DNA of 43,026 nt from an uncultured Ruminiclostridium sp. (GCA_944388385.1 CALXIO010000020.1:1-43026), one strand, 5' to 3'; counted from the first letter of the stretch, positions 1 through 9,144 are shown. Numbers and translations are program-made. Notes: generated by a model not told the origin, from the sequence alone.

Positions 1-330
1 TAAAATAGGGGGCAATAAATACAGATCCGCCTGATTGTGACAGCCTATACCAAGGCGGATTTTTTCTATTGTGTTTCTTTCGCTTAGCCGCCTTTTGGAT
101 TCTCTTGCTATGTTAAGCATTTCTGTGGCATCGGAAATAAAGGTTACTCCCTGGGCGGTTAGCTTTACGCTTTTACTGGTGCGTAAAAACAGCTTTACCC
201 CCAACTCATCCTCAAGGGAGGTTATCTGGTGGGAAACCGCAGGCTGGCTTATATTTATGCTTTCTGCCGCCTTTGAAAAGTTCATATATTCGCATACCGC
301 CAAAAAACATTCAAGCTGTGTTGTGTTCAT
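1..330 (-). CDS. LysR-family transcriptional regulator, N-terminal part (runs off the left edge)
   Basis: The minus-strand reading frame starts at the ATG complementary to 328-330, after a good GGAGGT site, and is still open at base 1, so 110 codons are visible. The first 60 residues form the LysR winged helix-turn-helix: MNTTQLECFLAVCEYMNFSK, then AAESINISQPAVSHQI as the recognition helix region, then LEDELGVKLFLRT. The start of the effector-binding domain follows. LysR proteins bind DNA as tetramers and often control a divergent neighbour; here that neighbour is the ABC exporter starting at 512, which is the likely target (inference). The ligand cannot be told because the effector domain lies outside the window. 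Confidence 0.93.
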   Translation of the reverse strand, partial: MNTTQLECFLAVCEYMNFSKAAESINISQPAVSHQITSLEDELGVKLFLRTSKSVKLTAQGVTFISDATEMLNIARESKRRLSERNTIEKIRLGIGCHNQADLYLLPPIL

Positions 331-511
331 AAATACCTCCGTCAATCTATACAAATTTTAATTAAATTACTTAATAAATATAATATAATTTTTTATTGCA
401 ATCTATAAACTTCTTTTATTGATTATAACATATTTGTATTTTACTTTCAAGGGGTTTTGTAGTAAAATAGTAATGTAGATAATTATAGATAGTATGAAAG
501 GATGATGCAGA
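331..511. promoter_or_regulatory. Divergent intergenic region between lysR and ABC exporter genes
   Basis: This very AT-rich 181-base stretch separates two divergently transcribed genes. A possible rightward promoter for the exporter is TTACTT (441-446), a 16-base gap, then TAAAAT (463-468); the -35 is poor. LysR operators (T-N11-A) are expected here, but no single one can be singled out among so many A/T tracts. Confidence 0.35.
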
Positions 512-2251
512 TTGAAAGAGTTACTGGCACAGGTAAAGCAGTACAAAAAGGACTCTATTCTATCTCCTGTATATGCGGCCTTAGAGGTTGCTATGGAGGT
601 TATCCTTCCCTTTGTTATGGCACTTTTACTTGAAGAGGGCATAGAGAAGGGAAATTTCAAGAGCGTTTGTATTTACGGCGGACTTATGATAGTGGTGGCT
701 GTTATAAGCCTTTTAGGCGGTGTGCTTGCAGGTAAGCACGCGGCAAGAGCCTCAGCCGGCTTTGCTTGTAATTTAAGAGAAGCGATGTATAAAAATATTC
801 AGAGGTTTTCCTTCTCTAATATTGACAAGTTCAGCACAGCAGGACTTGTTACCCGTATGACCACCGATGTTACAAATGTACAGAACGCCTATCAGATGAT
901 AATAAGAATAGCGGTAAGAAGTCCCCTTATGCTTATTTCATCCATGGTTATGTGCTTTTTTATCAACACACCCATGAGCCTTATATTCCTTGTGGGAATT
1001 ATTTTCCTTGCCATAATTTTAGGTATAATCATGGCAAAGACCATGAAGATATTTACCGTGGCATTCAGAAAGTACGATGACCTTAATGCCAGCGTACAGG
1101 AAAATATAGGCGGTATAAGAGTAGTTAAGGCCTATGTAAGAGAGGATTATGAAACTGAGAAGTTTATGAATGCCTCGGGAAATCTTTACAAGATGTTTAA
1201 AAAGGCGGAAAGCATTCTTGCCCTTAATAACCCTGTAATGATGCTGGTGGTATATAACTCACTTATCAGTATTGCATGGTTTGGTGCACATCATATTGTA
1301 AACGGCACCCTTGAAACCACACAGCTCACTTCCCTGTTTACATACGTTATGAGCTCCCTTATGTCACTTATGATGCTGTCATTTATCTTTGTAATGATTA
1401 CAATGAGTGTGGCAAGCATGAGAAGAATTGCAGAGGTTCTTAATGAAGAGCCGGATCTTGCTAACTGTGATAATCCCTGCTTTGAAATGAAGGACGGCTC
1501 CATTGACTTTAACAATGTTGACTTTGCCTACAAGAAAAACAGCGAAAAGCCGGTGCTTGAAAATATCGACTTGCATATAAAATCCGGCGAAACTATCGGT
1601 ATCATAGGCGGTACAGGCTGTGGTAAGAGCAGTCTTGTAAATCTTATAAGCAGACTGTATGATGCTACTGACGGTGAGGTTATGGTTGGCGGTAAGAATG
1701 TTAAGGACTATGATATGAAGTATCTGCGTGACCAGGTTTCGGTGGTGCTTCAGAAGAATGTTCTTTTCTCCGGAACTATCCTTGAAAATCTCCGCTGGGG
1801 TAATGAAAATGCCACAGAGGAGGAATGTATTGAGGCTTGCCGTATGGCCTGCGCTGATGAATTTATCGAGCGTATGCCGGATAAGTACAATACAAGAATA
1901 GAGCGTGGCGGTAACAACGTTTCCGGCGGTCAGAAGCAAAGACTTTGTATCGCAAGGGCACTTCTTAAAAAGCCTAAGATACTTATTCTTGATGACTCCA
2001 CCAGTGCGGTTGATACAGCAACAGATGCAAAGATCCGTGAGGCCTTTGCAAAGACTATCCCCGGTACCACAAAGCTGATTATTTCCCAGCGTATTTCAAG
2101 TATTGAGCACGCTGACAGAATAATAGTTCTTGAGGACGGCAAGATAGACGGCTTTGACACCCATGAAAAGCTCCTTGAGACAAATGAGATCTATAAGGAT
2201 ATTTATGAATCCCAGATCAAGGGCGGCGGCGACTTTGATCGTCCCCAGTAA
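512..2251 (+). CDS. ABC exporter half-transporter, subunit with degenerate ATP site
   Basis: This 579-residue protein fuses an N-terminal six-helix exporter domain (about 15-310) to an ATPase domain (about 335-570). It starts at a TTG, with AAAGGATG upstream as the ribosome site. Walker A is GGTGCGKSS and the signature is VSGGQKQR. Walker B reads ILILDDS, with Asp where the catalytic Glu normally sits, and the switch loop is IISQR, with Gln instead of His. Those changes are typical of the degenerate half of heterodimeric type IV exporters (BmrC/LmrC type). It lies 13 bases upstream of its partner, so the pair should form one transporter in the cytoplasmic membrane. Substrate unknown: drug, lipid or peptide export are all possible. 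Confidence 0.93.
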   Translation: MKELLAQVKQYKKDSILSPVYAALEVAMEVILPFVMALLLEEGIEKGNFKSVCIYGGLMIVVAVISLLGGVLAGKHAARASAGFACNLREAMYKNIQRFSFSNIDKFSTAGLVTRMTTDVTNVQNAYQMIIRIAVRSPLMLISSMVMCFFINTPMSLIFLVGIIFLAIILGIIMAKTMKIFTVAFRKYDDLNASVQENIGGIRVVKAYVREDYETEKFMNASGNLYKMFKKAESILALNNPVMMLVVYNSLISIAWFGAHHIVNGTLETTQLTSLFTYVMSSLMSLMMLSFIFVMITMSVASMRRIAEVLNEEPDLANCDNPCFEMKDGSIDFNNVDFAYKKNSEKPVLENIDLHIKSGETIGIIGGTGCGKSSLVNLISRLYDATDGEVMVGGKNVKDYDMKYLRDQVSVVLQKNVLFSGTILENLRWGNENATEEECIEACRMACADEFIERMPDKYNTRIERGGNNVSGGQKQRLCIARALLKKPKILILDDSTSAVDTATDAKIREAFAKTIPGTTKLIISQRISSIEHADRIIVLEDGKIDGFDTHEKLLETNEIYKDIYESQIKGGGDFDRPQ

Positions 2252-2264
2252 GAAAGGAGTATAT

Positions 2265-4175
2265 ATGGAACAGAAAAGACAACGCCCCCGTATGGATAAG
2301 GGCACAATGAAGCTGTTAGGACGAGTAATAGGCTATACCTTCAGCCGTTATAAGGTTTCTTGTATTGTGGTGCTTATATGTATTCTGACACAGGCATTCA
2401 GTAACCTTTTCGGTATGACCTTTATTCAGTCCCTTATTGATGATTACATCACTCCCCTTTTAAAGTCAGCCCAGGCAGGACTTACCCCGGACTTCGGACC
2501 CTTAGCCGGTGCTGTAATAAAGCTGGTAGTAATTTGCGCCATCGGCCTTTTAGCCTCCTACGGCTATAACAGAATAATGGTAAATGTGGGACAGGGCACA
2601 CTTCGTAATCTCCGTGATGATCTTTTTGCAAATATGCAGGAATTACCTATCAAGTATTTTGATACCCACCAGCACGGTGATATTATGTCGGTTTACACAA
2701 ATGATATTGATACATTAAGACAGTTTATTACCCAGAGCGTACCCCAGGTTATAAACTCCTCTATTACCTTTGTGCTTACCTTCTATGCGATGATTACCCT
2801 TAATATCCCCATGACTGTTATTTCAATAGTAATGGCAATAGCTATGATAATCATTACCTCTAAGTTAAGTGCAAAATCCGGTAAATACTTTGCGGCACAA
2901 CAGCATGATATAGGTGCGGTTGACGGCTATATTGAGGAAATGCTGGACGGTCAGAAGGTTATAAAGGTATTTGATCACGAGGATACTTCCGTAAATGACT
3001 TTATAAAGATAAACGACCAATTAAGAGGAAGCGCATATAAGGCTAATAAGTATGCAAATATTATGATGCCTGTCAATGCCAATATCGGTAATATAAGCTA
3101 TGTGCTTTGTGCATTCATCGGTATACTCTTATCCCTTGGAGGAATGGAGGGCTTTACCCTTGGTATTATAATTTCCTTCTTGGGACTTAACAAAAACTTC
3201 AATATGCCCATAGCCCAGATAAGCCAGCAGATGTCCTTTGTGGTTATGGCATCAGCCGGTGCACAGAGATTATTTAACCTTATGGACGAAAAGCCTGAGG
3301 TTGATAACGGCTATGTTGAAATTGTAAATGCAAATGTAGCCGCTGACGGCACTATTACCGAAAGCGAAAAGCGTACCGGCAAGTGGGCATGGCGTCATCC
3401 CCATAAGGCTGACGGCACGGTTACCTACACTCCCCTTGAGGGCAAGGTGGTATTTGACGGCGTGGATTTCGGATATGATGATAATAAGATGGTTTTGCAT
3501 GATATTAAGCTTTATGCAAAGCCCGGTCAGAAAATAGCCTTTGTAGGCTCTACCGGTGCAGGTAAAACCACCATTACAAACCTTATTAACCGCTTCTATG
3601 ATATACAGGACGGTAAGATAAGATATGATGATATAAATATCACAAAGATCAAGAAATCCGAGCTCAGAAAATCCCTTGGCATAGTATTACAGGATACCCA
3701 CCTGTTTACCGGCACTGTTATGGATAATATAAGGTACGGTAAGTTAGATGCAACGGATGAGGAATGTATTGCGGCGGCAAAGCTCGCTAACGCTCACAGC
3801 TTTATTTCCCGTTTGCCTGACGGCTATAACACAATGCTTACCGGAGACGGAAGTAATTTAAGCCAGGGTCAAAGGCAGCTTCTTGCAATAGCAAGAGCAG
3901 CGGTTGCAGATCCGCCGGTGCTTATTCTGGATGAGGCTACCTCAAGCATTGATACCCGTACAGAAAAGCTGGTACAGGCAGGTATGGACGCTTTAATGAA
4001 GGGCAGAACCACCTTTGTAATAGCCCACAGATTATCAACGGTAAGAAATTCAGACTGTATCATGGTACTTGAACAGGGCAGAATTATTGAGCGTGGTACT
4101 CATGATGAGCTTATTGAACAGAAGGGCAAATATTACCAGCTTTATACCGGTAATTTTGCAGATGAAACAGCATAA
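2265..4175 (+). CDS. ABC exporter half-transporter, catalytic subunit
   Basis: This is a 636-residue membrane/ATPase fusion. The ATG at 2265 was chosen because AGAAAGGAG precedes it; an in-frame upstream extension into the previous gene has no ribosome site. The exporter domain covers about 20-360. The ATPase carries Walker A GSTGAGKTT, signature LSQGQRQ, a canonical Walker B LILDEAT and switch His in VIAHR, so this half is the hydrolytically active partner of the gene upstream. A Lys/Gly-rich insertion of about 40 residues lies between the two domains (around 370-415), as in other clostridial members. A strong terminator follows directly. Substrate unknown. Confidence 0.93.
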   Translation: MEQKRQRPRMDKGTMKLLGRVIGYTFSRYKVSCIVVLICILTQAFSNLFGMTFIQSLIDDYITPLLKSAQAGLTPDFGPLAGAVIKLVVICAIGLLASYGYNRIMVNVGQGTLRNLRDDLFANMQELPIKYFDTHQHGDIMSVYTNDIDTLRQFITQSVPQVINSSITFVLTFYAMITLNIPMTVISIVMAIAMIIITSKLSAKSGKYFAAQQHDIGAVDGYIEEMLDGQKVIKVFDHEDTSVNDFIKINDQLRGSAYKANKYANIMMPVNANIGNISYVLCAFIGILLSLGGMEGFTLGIIISFLGLNKNFNMPIAQISQQMSFVVMASAGAQRLFNLMDEKPEVDNGYVEIVNANVAADGTITESEKRTGKWAWRHPHKADGTVTYTPLEGKVVFDGVDFGYDDNKMVLHDIKLYAKPGQKIAFVGSTGAGKTTITNLINRFYDIQDGKIRYDDINITKIKKSELRKSLGIVLQDTHLFTGTVMDNIRYGKLDATDEECIAAAKLANAHSFISRLPDGYNTMLTGDGSNLSQGQRQLLAIARAAVADPPVLILDEATSSIDTRTEKLVQAGMDALMKGRTTFVIAHRLSTVRNSDCIMVLEQGRIIERGTHDELIEQKGKYYQLYTGNFADETA

Positions 4176-4178
4176 TAA

Positions 4179-4209
4179 AAAGGCATCCTTTATGGATGCC
4201 TTATTTTTT
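4179..4209 (+). terminator. Intrinsic terminator after ABC exporter pair
   Basis: Stem AAGGCATCC / GGATGCCTT with a short loop, followed by TATTTTTTG. It lies three bases after the stop codon. Confidence 0.9.
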
Positions 4210-4211
4210 GC

Positions 4212-4239
4212 TTGACAAAAAAACAATTTATGGTATAAT
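4212..4239 (+). promoter_or_regulatory. Sigma-A promoter for decayed small genes
   Basis: TTGACA at 4212-4217, a 16-base spacer, and TATAAT at 4234-4239; both boxes are perfect consensus. An AAAGGAGG site follows at 4253-4260, so expression signals remain although the genes downstream are broken. Confidence 0.85.
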
Positions 4240-4267
4240 AACAAAAAAGCAAAAAGGAGGTATGGTT

Positions 4268-4516
4268 ATGGCTACAGCATACGAGATTTCATTCAAGCAC
4301 GAGATTTTGAATGAATTTATAGCGAGTATAAACGGCTTTATCGGGAGAAATTACAGTGGGAAGGAAATGCCCAAGGATATTGCAATGGCAAAAAATTAGA
4401 TTTGGGATATTTACAAAAAACTGCCGTTTGAAGAAGATATGAACGCATTAAACGACTACGAGAAACGACTTTTGGAAATACGCAACTATGTTAGCGAAAA
4501 CACAACAGCATTGTGA
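4268..4516 (+). pseudogene. Small hypothetical protein interrupted by an in-frame TAG
   Basis: The frame opens at ATG 4268, seven bases after AGGAGG, and gives 43 residues (MATAYEISFKHEILNEFIAS...) before a TAG at 4397-4399. The same frame continues as IWDIYKKLPFEEDMNALNDY... to a TGA at 4514-4516. Both parts are helical, charged and similar in style, so one nonsense change in an 82-residue protein is the simplest reading. No family is recognised. It has a consensus promoter and probably formed a two-gene unit with the next one, possibly a small toxin/immunity-type cassette, but nothing in the sequence proves that. The 43-residue product alone could still be made. Confidence 0.55.
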
Positions 4517-4537
4517 TGAAATCGAGGAGATAACGGA

Positions 4538-4776
4538 ATGACAACAGACTACTCCGCTTTTTCTGAAAATGATTTCAGAGTGGTGGGCAACAGCATTGAA
4601 AATGTGCAGGGCATCTATGGGGAATTTGATGTGGTGTACGGCAATAAAAAGGGATATTATATAGGGGATGATAACTTCCCTGTTATGCCCTCCCATGCGC
4701 TATATATTATTGGATGGTGCATGATGATACGGGAATTGTGAAAGAGGTTTATGTAAACACAAAGCCCGGCGGATAA
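4538..4776 (+). pseudogene. Small hypothetical protein with a frameshift near its C-terminus
   Basis: It starts at ATG 4538 after GGAGATAACGG. The first frame encodes MTTDYSAFSENDFRVVGNSI... and ends at a TGA at 4739-4741. From about 4706 the -1 frame reads sensibly as VHDDTGIVKEVYVNTKPGG and stops at 4774-4776. The tail looks like a genuine protein end, so a one-base loss around 4700-4715 has probably split a gene of about 78 residues. No family assignment is possible. It sits 21 bases after the interrupted gene above and before a terminator, so both are likely remnants of one operon. Confidence 0.5.
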
Positions 4777-4782
4777 AAAAAT

Positions 4783-4814
4783 AATCTCCGTATTAAATAC
4801 GGAGATTTTCTTTT
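4783..4814 (+). terminator. Intrinsic terminator after decayed small genes
   Basis: Perfect stem AATCTCCGTA / TACGGAGATT with a five-base loop, followed by TTCTTTTT. Confidence 0.85.
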
Positions 4815-4848
4815 TATAAAAAATAATTCCCGATCAAAAACCGGGAAT
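4814..4848 (-). terminator. Intrinsic terminator of the initiator tRNA gene
   Basis: Read on the minus strand, ATTCCCG / CGGGAAT (4825-4831 with 4842-4848) is followed by TATTTTTTAT, just past the 3' end of the tRNA. Confidence 0.8.
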
Positions 4849-4853
4849 ATAAC

Positions 4854-4928
<75 letters not shown>

Positions 4929-4957
4929 ATATATTGCCTCTTTGTGAGTGCTTAATT

Positions 4958-4986
4958 ATTATATCATAATGTAGGGTATTTGTCAA
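4958..4986 (-). promoter_or_regulatory. Sigma-A promoter of the initiator tRNA
   Basis: On the minus strand: TTGACA (4981-4986), 17-base spacer, TATAAT (4958-4963). Both boxes are perfect, as expected for a highly expressed tRNA. Confidence 0.9.
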
Positions 4987-5000
4987 GGGTTTTTAAGAGA

Positions 5001-5046
5001 TTTTATTAAAAAATTGCCCTTATTTTTTACATAATAAGGGCAATTT
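5001..5046 (-). terminator. Intrinsic terminator of the surface-polymer operon
   Basis: A 14-bp perfect stem AAATTGCCCTTATT / AATAAGGGCAATTT is followed on the minus strand by TTTTTTAATAAAA. It lies just after the HAD gene stop. Confidence 0.88.
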
Positions 5047-5053
5047 GTGTCGG

Positions 5054-7009
5054 TTATACTAATTTTTCCTTTTTGCCTGCGGTGGTATCATCAAATACAC
5101 AATCCGCAAATACCTTGGAGGCATAATCACAGCCTGTTGAAAATCCGAAGGGTGCATAGGCATCGCTTCCGGATATATTGAGCATATAAGGAAAATCCTT
5201 AAAGGCGGTGATATAGTCATTCGCAAAATCAAGCTCGCCCTTGTGTATTTCCTTTACCAGAGCCTCGTTTTCATTTTCCCTGTCAAAGACAGGACCGTTT
5301 TTATCAAAGCCGGTACAGGATGGATGAGGAGCGCCGAACAGCAGTTCAAAATATATGTTGTGATTTTTTCCGGGGAAATGCTGTTCGTAGAAGTTGCGGT
5401 TTTTATCTGAGGAGAAGCAATAAGCCTTCAGCTTTCCGCAGGTAAAGTAATATTCGCTGAAATCACTGTCAAGCTGATTATAGGAATTGGTTCCGGCTAA
5501 AAGCCCTGTTACCTTAATATCAAACTTCAGTCTGTGTTTAAGGTATGCCTCAAACAATATATTTCCTGAGCCTGCCCAGCCGCAGTCTACTGTGATTATG
5601 TTTTTTGCATTTCCCACAATGTCCGAAAGATACCTATCCCCATAGGAATACATATCGGCGTATTCCCTTTTAATATCATCAAGCCTTGTGTATAATTCCT
5701 TTGTGATGTCATTAAGGTTGTCCTTAGTGAGGATTGTATCATCCTTAAAGGAAAGCTTTATATTGCTAAGTCCCATGGAGGATAATATATCCTTTAAGGG
5801 AATGTTTCTGGAGGTTTTCTGGGAAAGAAAGCGTCTAAAATAATCCTGGGGGAATATTTCTGCACAAAGCTTTGCCGCTGTGGAGCGTGACCAGTACACA
5901 TATTCTGTTTTTTCATTGGGATAGAGCTTATCATAAAGCTGCTTTAATATATATCCGTCCCTTGCAAAAAACAGTATCTTTTCTGCCCCTGTGAGCATGG
6001 CCTCATTATGAATAAACCTGCAAAAGCCGGTTACTATTATGCCGCCGCACTTATATCCGTATTCATAGGCAGGAGTGCATTTTTCCCCGGCATAAAGGCG
6101 GTTATTAACAATGCCCTTATAGGCTGAGCCTATAAGATGTGACATACTTTCAGGGCGATATTCTTCTCCCCGGGTATCAACATTGGGATAGTGAACGGCA
6201 TTTATGCCGTGCTCCTTTGCCCTTGCCACATCGGAGTTATAATTATCGCCTATATGGTAAATGCTCTTATTGGGATATGCCTTTTTAAGCTCCTCATACA
6301 GTCTGCCGTCATATTTGCCGTAGCCGTATTCATTGGAGAGAAACATTCTGTCATAACCCTTGTAGCCGCATTTTGAAAGCATGGCTTTAAGGGTGCTTTG
6401 GGATAAATACATATCCGTAGTAACTACTATTGTCTTTCCCCTTTTTATAAGCTCATCCCATACCATTTTCATAAATGGATTCGGGGAGCATATGGAAAGC
6501 TCGGTTTGTTCTTCAATTTCAGCGCCGTTTTTACATAATGTGCCTACCGTTGAAATAAGCTCGTCATATATATCCCTAAGGGTTATCTCACCTGTGCCTA
6601 TCTCCTTGTATTTCTTCTTTCGGGCATCACTTTCGGCATTTACTCTGAGATTGCGAAAATCCGGAATATCAAGCCTCTGACCCAGTAAGTAAAATACATC
6701 CCTGGGACTTTTAAAGGGTCTTAATACAAGGGTATCAAACATATCAAAGGAAACAATATCCCCCTTGGAAAGAATATCGGCTATCTCTGTAACCGAATAC
6801 TTAAAGCCTGTGCCGGACTCATTTTTGCCCTTAGGCTTTTTCCTGTCGGATACCTTAAAGAGGTTGTATTTTATATTAAGAAGCAAAAGATAAAACCAGG
6901 ATATAAAGGGACACACATGATGAAGCCTGCTGTGGGAAAGCACAAAGGATTCATATCTGCGTTTTACGCTGAAATTGTTATTTACAAGTATATTGTAAAG
7001 CTTACGCAT
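5054..7009 (-). CDS. HAD-superfamily hydrolase-domain protein of a surface-polymer export operon
   Basis: This 651-residue protein has a HAD hydrolase domain at about 75-275. Motif I is SFDMFDTLV (nucleophile D89, acid D92), motif II is VVTTDMY (T198), a lysine sits in GYGKYDG (K232), and the acidic motif is GDNYNSD (about 254-260). The roughly 370 residues beyond it carry ILFFARDGYILKQLY and are often fused to such HAD domains in glycan gene clusters; their role is unclear. A short hydrophobic patch (about 36-48) could touch the membrane. Only three bases separate it from the Wzt/TagH-like ATPase gene upstream. Dephosphorylation or transfer on a phosphate-containing surface glycan is a reasonable inference; no substrate is shown. 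Confidence 0.75.
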   Translation of the reverse strand: MRKLYNILVNNNFSVKRRYESFVLSHSRLHHVCPFISWFYLLLLNIKYNLFKVSDRKKPKGKNESGTGFKYSVTEIADILSKGDIVSFDMFDTLVLRPFKSPRDVFYLLGQRLDIPDFRNLRVNAESDARKKKYKEIGTGEITLRDIYDELISTVGTLCKNGAEIEEQTELSICSPNPFMKMVWDELIKRGKTIVVTTDMYLSQSTLKAMLSKCGYKGYDRMFLSNEYGYGKYDGRLYEELKKAYPNKSIYHIGDNYNSDVARAKEHGINAVHYPNVDTRGEEYRPESMSHLIGSAYKGIVNNRLYAGEKCTPAYEYGYKCGGIIVTGFCRFIHNEAMLTGAEKILFFARDGYILKQLYDKLYPNEKTEYVYWSRSTAAKLCAEIFPQDYFRRFLSQKTSRNIPLKDILSSMGLSNIKLSFKDDTILTKDNLNDITKELYTRLDDIKREYADMYSYGDRYLSDIVGNAKNIITVDCGWAGSGNILFEAYLKHRLKFDIKVTGLLAGTNSYNQLDSDFSEYYFTCGKLKAYCFSSDKNRNFYEQHFPGKNHNIYFELLFGAPHPSCTGFDKNGPVFDRENENEALVKEIHKGELDFANDYITAFKDFPYMLNISGSDAYAPFGFSTGCDYASKVFADCVFDDTTAGKKEKLV

Positions 7010-7012
7010 TTT

Positions 7013-8281
7013 TTACCCCGTTATCTTAAAACAAAACAATTCATCTGTTGAAATAACTCTGGCATTTGTAAGCTTTCTTATATCTTCTGCGGTTTTTTCA
7101 TTGGTGGTCAGAATTAAATCAACATCGGTCATATTCTTTATATCCTCAAGGGCTTTATCTGTAGCTTCACCGGAAAAAGCTACTGCAATTCCCCTGTCCA
7201 TAAACAGTTTTTTAAGGGTATAACATATAGAAAAATTACCACACAGCACTATGGGCTTATCTGTTATTTCCTTTATCTTCTCTTCGGCCTTTGTAATAAG
7301 CTCCGGATTAAATAAAAGATGTCGTTCAAATTTTACTATCTTGCTTAAAGTAACAGTTTTTATCTGTAGCTTATTTTTAAGATCTGCGGTTAACTCATCA
7401 AATAATTGCTGTTCTTCCTTGGTTAGCTTCAGATCATTTAATGAGGACTTGCTTTTTTCTATTGCAGCGGCTTTTATTTTTGATTCCCTGTATCTTTTTC
7501 TCAGATCATCTATGTCAGGAACAGCCTTGGGATTTTTTGAACGTATCTTCAGGAATATCTCGTAAAGAGCAAGTAATTCTACAGCATCCCCCCTGTTATC
7601 CGCAAAGGCTATTTGTTTTCCTCTGTCTAGCCAAAGTATCTTTGTGGCAAGCTGTCGCATGGTGACTGTACTATGACCTACAAATAAGGTTATAGCACCG
7701 CCTTTAATTATATTCAGCATTTTTTCGCTGCTTTTTTGTCTGAAGCTGCCGTCACCTACAGATAATACCTCATCAAGAATAAGCACATCCGGGTTTACCA
7801 TACAGCATATGGAAAATGCAAGACGGGATCTCATGCCGGAGGATAACTGCTTATACTTATACCACTGAAAATCCGTAAGCTCTGCAAACTCTAATATCTC
7901 ATCGGTTTTCTCTTCGATAAATTCCTTTGAAAAACCAAGTAATGCGCCACGCATAAGGATATTTTCTCTGAGGTTTAAATCCCCGTCAAAGCCTGTACCA
8001 AGCTCAAGTAGTGCTATTACATTACCATCGGTGGTAATTTTTCCCTTTCGGGGCTCTAAAATACCGGTGACGCTTTTTAAAAGAGTGGATTTACCTGCAC
8101 CGTTAGTGCCGATTATACCCAGAAAGTCACCGCTTTCAAGGGTGAAATTAACATCCTGTACTGCCCATACAGGCTCTACCTTACGTTCTTTTTTTATCTT
8201 CTGAATGACCCATTCCTTAAGGCCCACATCTGAAAAATCACCTGCAAGGTAACGAATTGAAACATTTTCTGCTTTTACCAT
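7013..8281 (-). CDS. Polysaccharide/teichoic-acid ABC exporter, ATPase subunit (Wzt/TagH-like)
   Basis: This 422-residue protein has an ATPase domain at about 1-245, with Walker A GTNGAGKST, signature LSSGMRSRL and Walker B VLILDEVLSVGD. The sequence style matches the Wzt/TagH class that powers export of lipid-linked surface glycans across the cytoplasmic membrane. It is 12 bases downstream of the permease gene. The C-terminal 170 residues differ from the sugar-binding fold of O-antigen Wzt. They begin with a Lys-rich, probably coiled-coil stretch (about 255-330) and end in a small alternating beta/alpha region starting KPIVLCGNFSICYTLKKLF. That tail may dock a cytoplasmic partner such as the HAD protein (inference). 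Confidence 0.88.
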   Translation of the reverse strand: MVKAENVSIRYLAGDFSDVGLKEWVIQKIKKERKVEPVWAVQDVNFTLESGDFLGIIGTNGAGKSTLLKSVTGILEPRKGKITTDGNVIALLELGTGFDGDLNLRENILMRGALLGFSKEFIEEKTDEILEFAELTDFQWYKYKQLSSGMRSRLAFSICCMVNPDVLILDEVLSVGDGSFRQKSSEKMLNIIKGGAITLFVGHSTVTMRQLATKILWLDRGKQIAFADNRGDAVELLALYEIFLKIRSKNPKAVPDIDDLRKRYRESKIKAAAIEKSKSSLNDLKLTKEEQQLFDELTADLKNKLQIKTVTLSKIVKFERHLLFNPELITKAEEKIKEITDKPIVLCGNFSICYTLKKLFMDRGIAVAFSGEATDKALEDIKNMTDVDLILTTNEKTAEDIRKLTNARVISTDELFCFKITG

Positions 8282-8292
8282 ACCGTTCCTCC

Positions 8293-9060
8293 TTACAGAT
8301 AGAAAATATACTTATTTTTATTTTTGCTGTATATAAGACAGCCCAGAAGCATTACCACCAATGTAAATCCGAAAAGGTACAAATGTACAAAGGCGGAGGG
8401 GAGCTGATTATCTATAAGCACTGTTCTGAAATAAAGAATAAAGTCATAAACAGGATTAAATATAATTATTTTTTGCAGTATTTCAGGTAATGATGTGACA
8501 TTCCAGAATATTGCACAGCAGAAATATAACAGTCGATTGAAAATGTTGAAAAGGTATGAGGTATCCTTAAAGAATACATAACAGGTACCTAAAATAAGGC
8601 TTACTCCGTAATTAAAGAAAAACAATAATATCACTGGATATAAAAGTGAGATATATACCCATGAAAATGATATATTATCAATGAATAAGAATATAACAAG
8701 AACAACGCAGTTTATAAGAAAAGTAATGGTAGCTGATAAATTCTTTGACAAAGGGAAAAGCCATATAGGTAGCTTTATTTTATTTATAATACCGGCATTG
8801 TTAAGTACCGACTGAAGTCCTGATGTGGTAGCCGAAGTGTAAAAGCTGTTTACCAGTATACCTGTCATAAGGTAGGTGGTGTAATGGGGAGTGTTTCTGC
8901 CAAACATATAGCTGAAAATAAAATATAATATCAAAAATTCACAAAGCGGACTTAATACGCTCCATACAATGCCTAAGGCGGTTTTCTTGTATTTCTGTAT
9001 AAAATCGCGTTTTACAAGCTGTGAAAGAAGGAATTTGTATTTTTTTAATGTAGCTATCAT
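8293..9060 (-). CDS. Polysaccharide/teichoic-acid ABC exporter, permease subunit (Wzm/TagG-like)
   Basis: This 255-residue integral membrane protein has about six helices and the ABC-2 permease N-terminus (LVKRDFIQKYKKTALGIVWS, then VLSPLCEFLILYF). The ATG at 9060 is preferred because AAAGGAG lies seven bases upstream; a GTG six bases earlier is too close to that site. The C-terminus ends in basic residues (YSKNKNKYIFYL). It is the first gene of the operon behind a consensus promoter and pairs with the ATPase that follows. The exported polymer is not identifiable because no glycosyltransferase genes are in view. Confidence 0.88.
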   Translation of the reverse strand: MIATLKKYKFLLSQLVKRDFIQKYKKTALGIVWSVLSPLCEFLILYFIFSYMFGRNTPHYTTYLMTGILVNSFYTSATTSGLQSVLNNAGIINKIKLPIWLFPLSKNLSATITFLINCVVLVIFLFIDNISFSWVYISLLYPVILLFFFNYGVSLILGTCYVFFKDTSYLFNIFNRLLYFCCAIFWNVTSLPEILQKIIIFNPVYDFILYFRTVLIDNQLPSAFVHLYLFGFTLVVMLLGCLIYSKNKNKYIFYL

Positions 9061-9108
9061 ATACACGCTCCTTTTCTTTGTTCCTTTATATTTATCCTTA
9101 ACTTATTA

Positions 9109-9137
9109 ATTTTATCATAATTAGCCCATGTTGTCAA
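9109..9137 (-). promoter_or_regulatory. Sigma-A promoter of the surface-polymer export operon
   Basis: Minus strand TTGACA (9132-9137), 17-base spacer, TAAAAT (9109-9114). The predicted start leaves a leader of about 40 bases before the permease ATG. Confidence 0.85.
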
Positions 9138-9144
9138 GAAAAAC

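Noticed and set aside
1379..1939. Minus-strand open frame of 186 codons over the first ABC gene
   Set aside because: Antisense shadow of a conserved ATPase domain.
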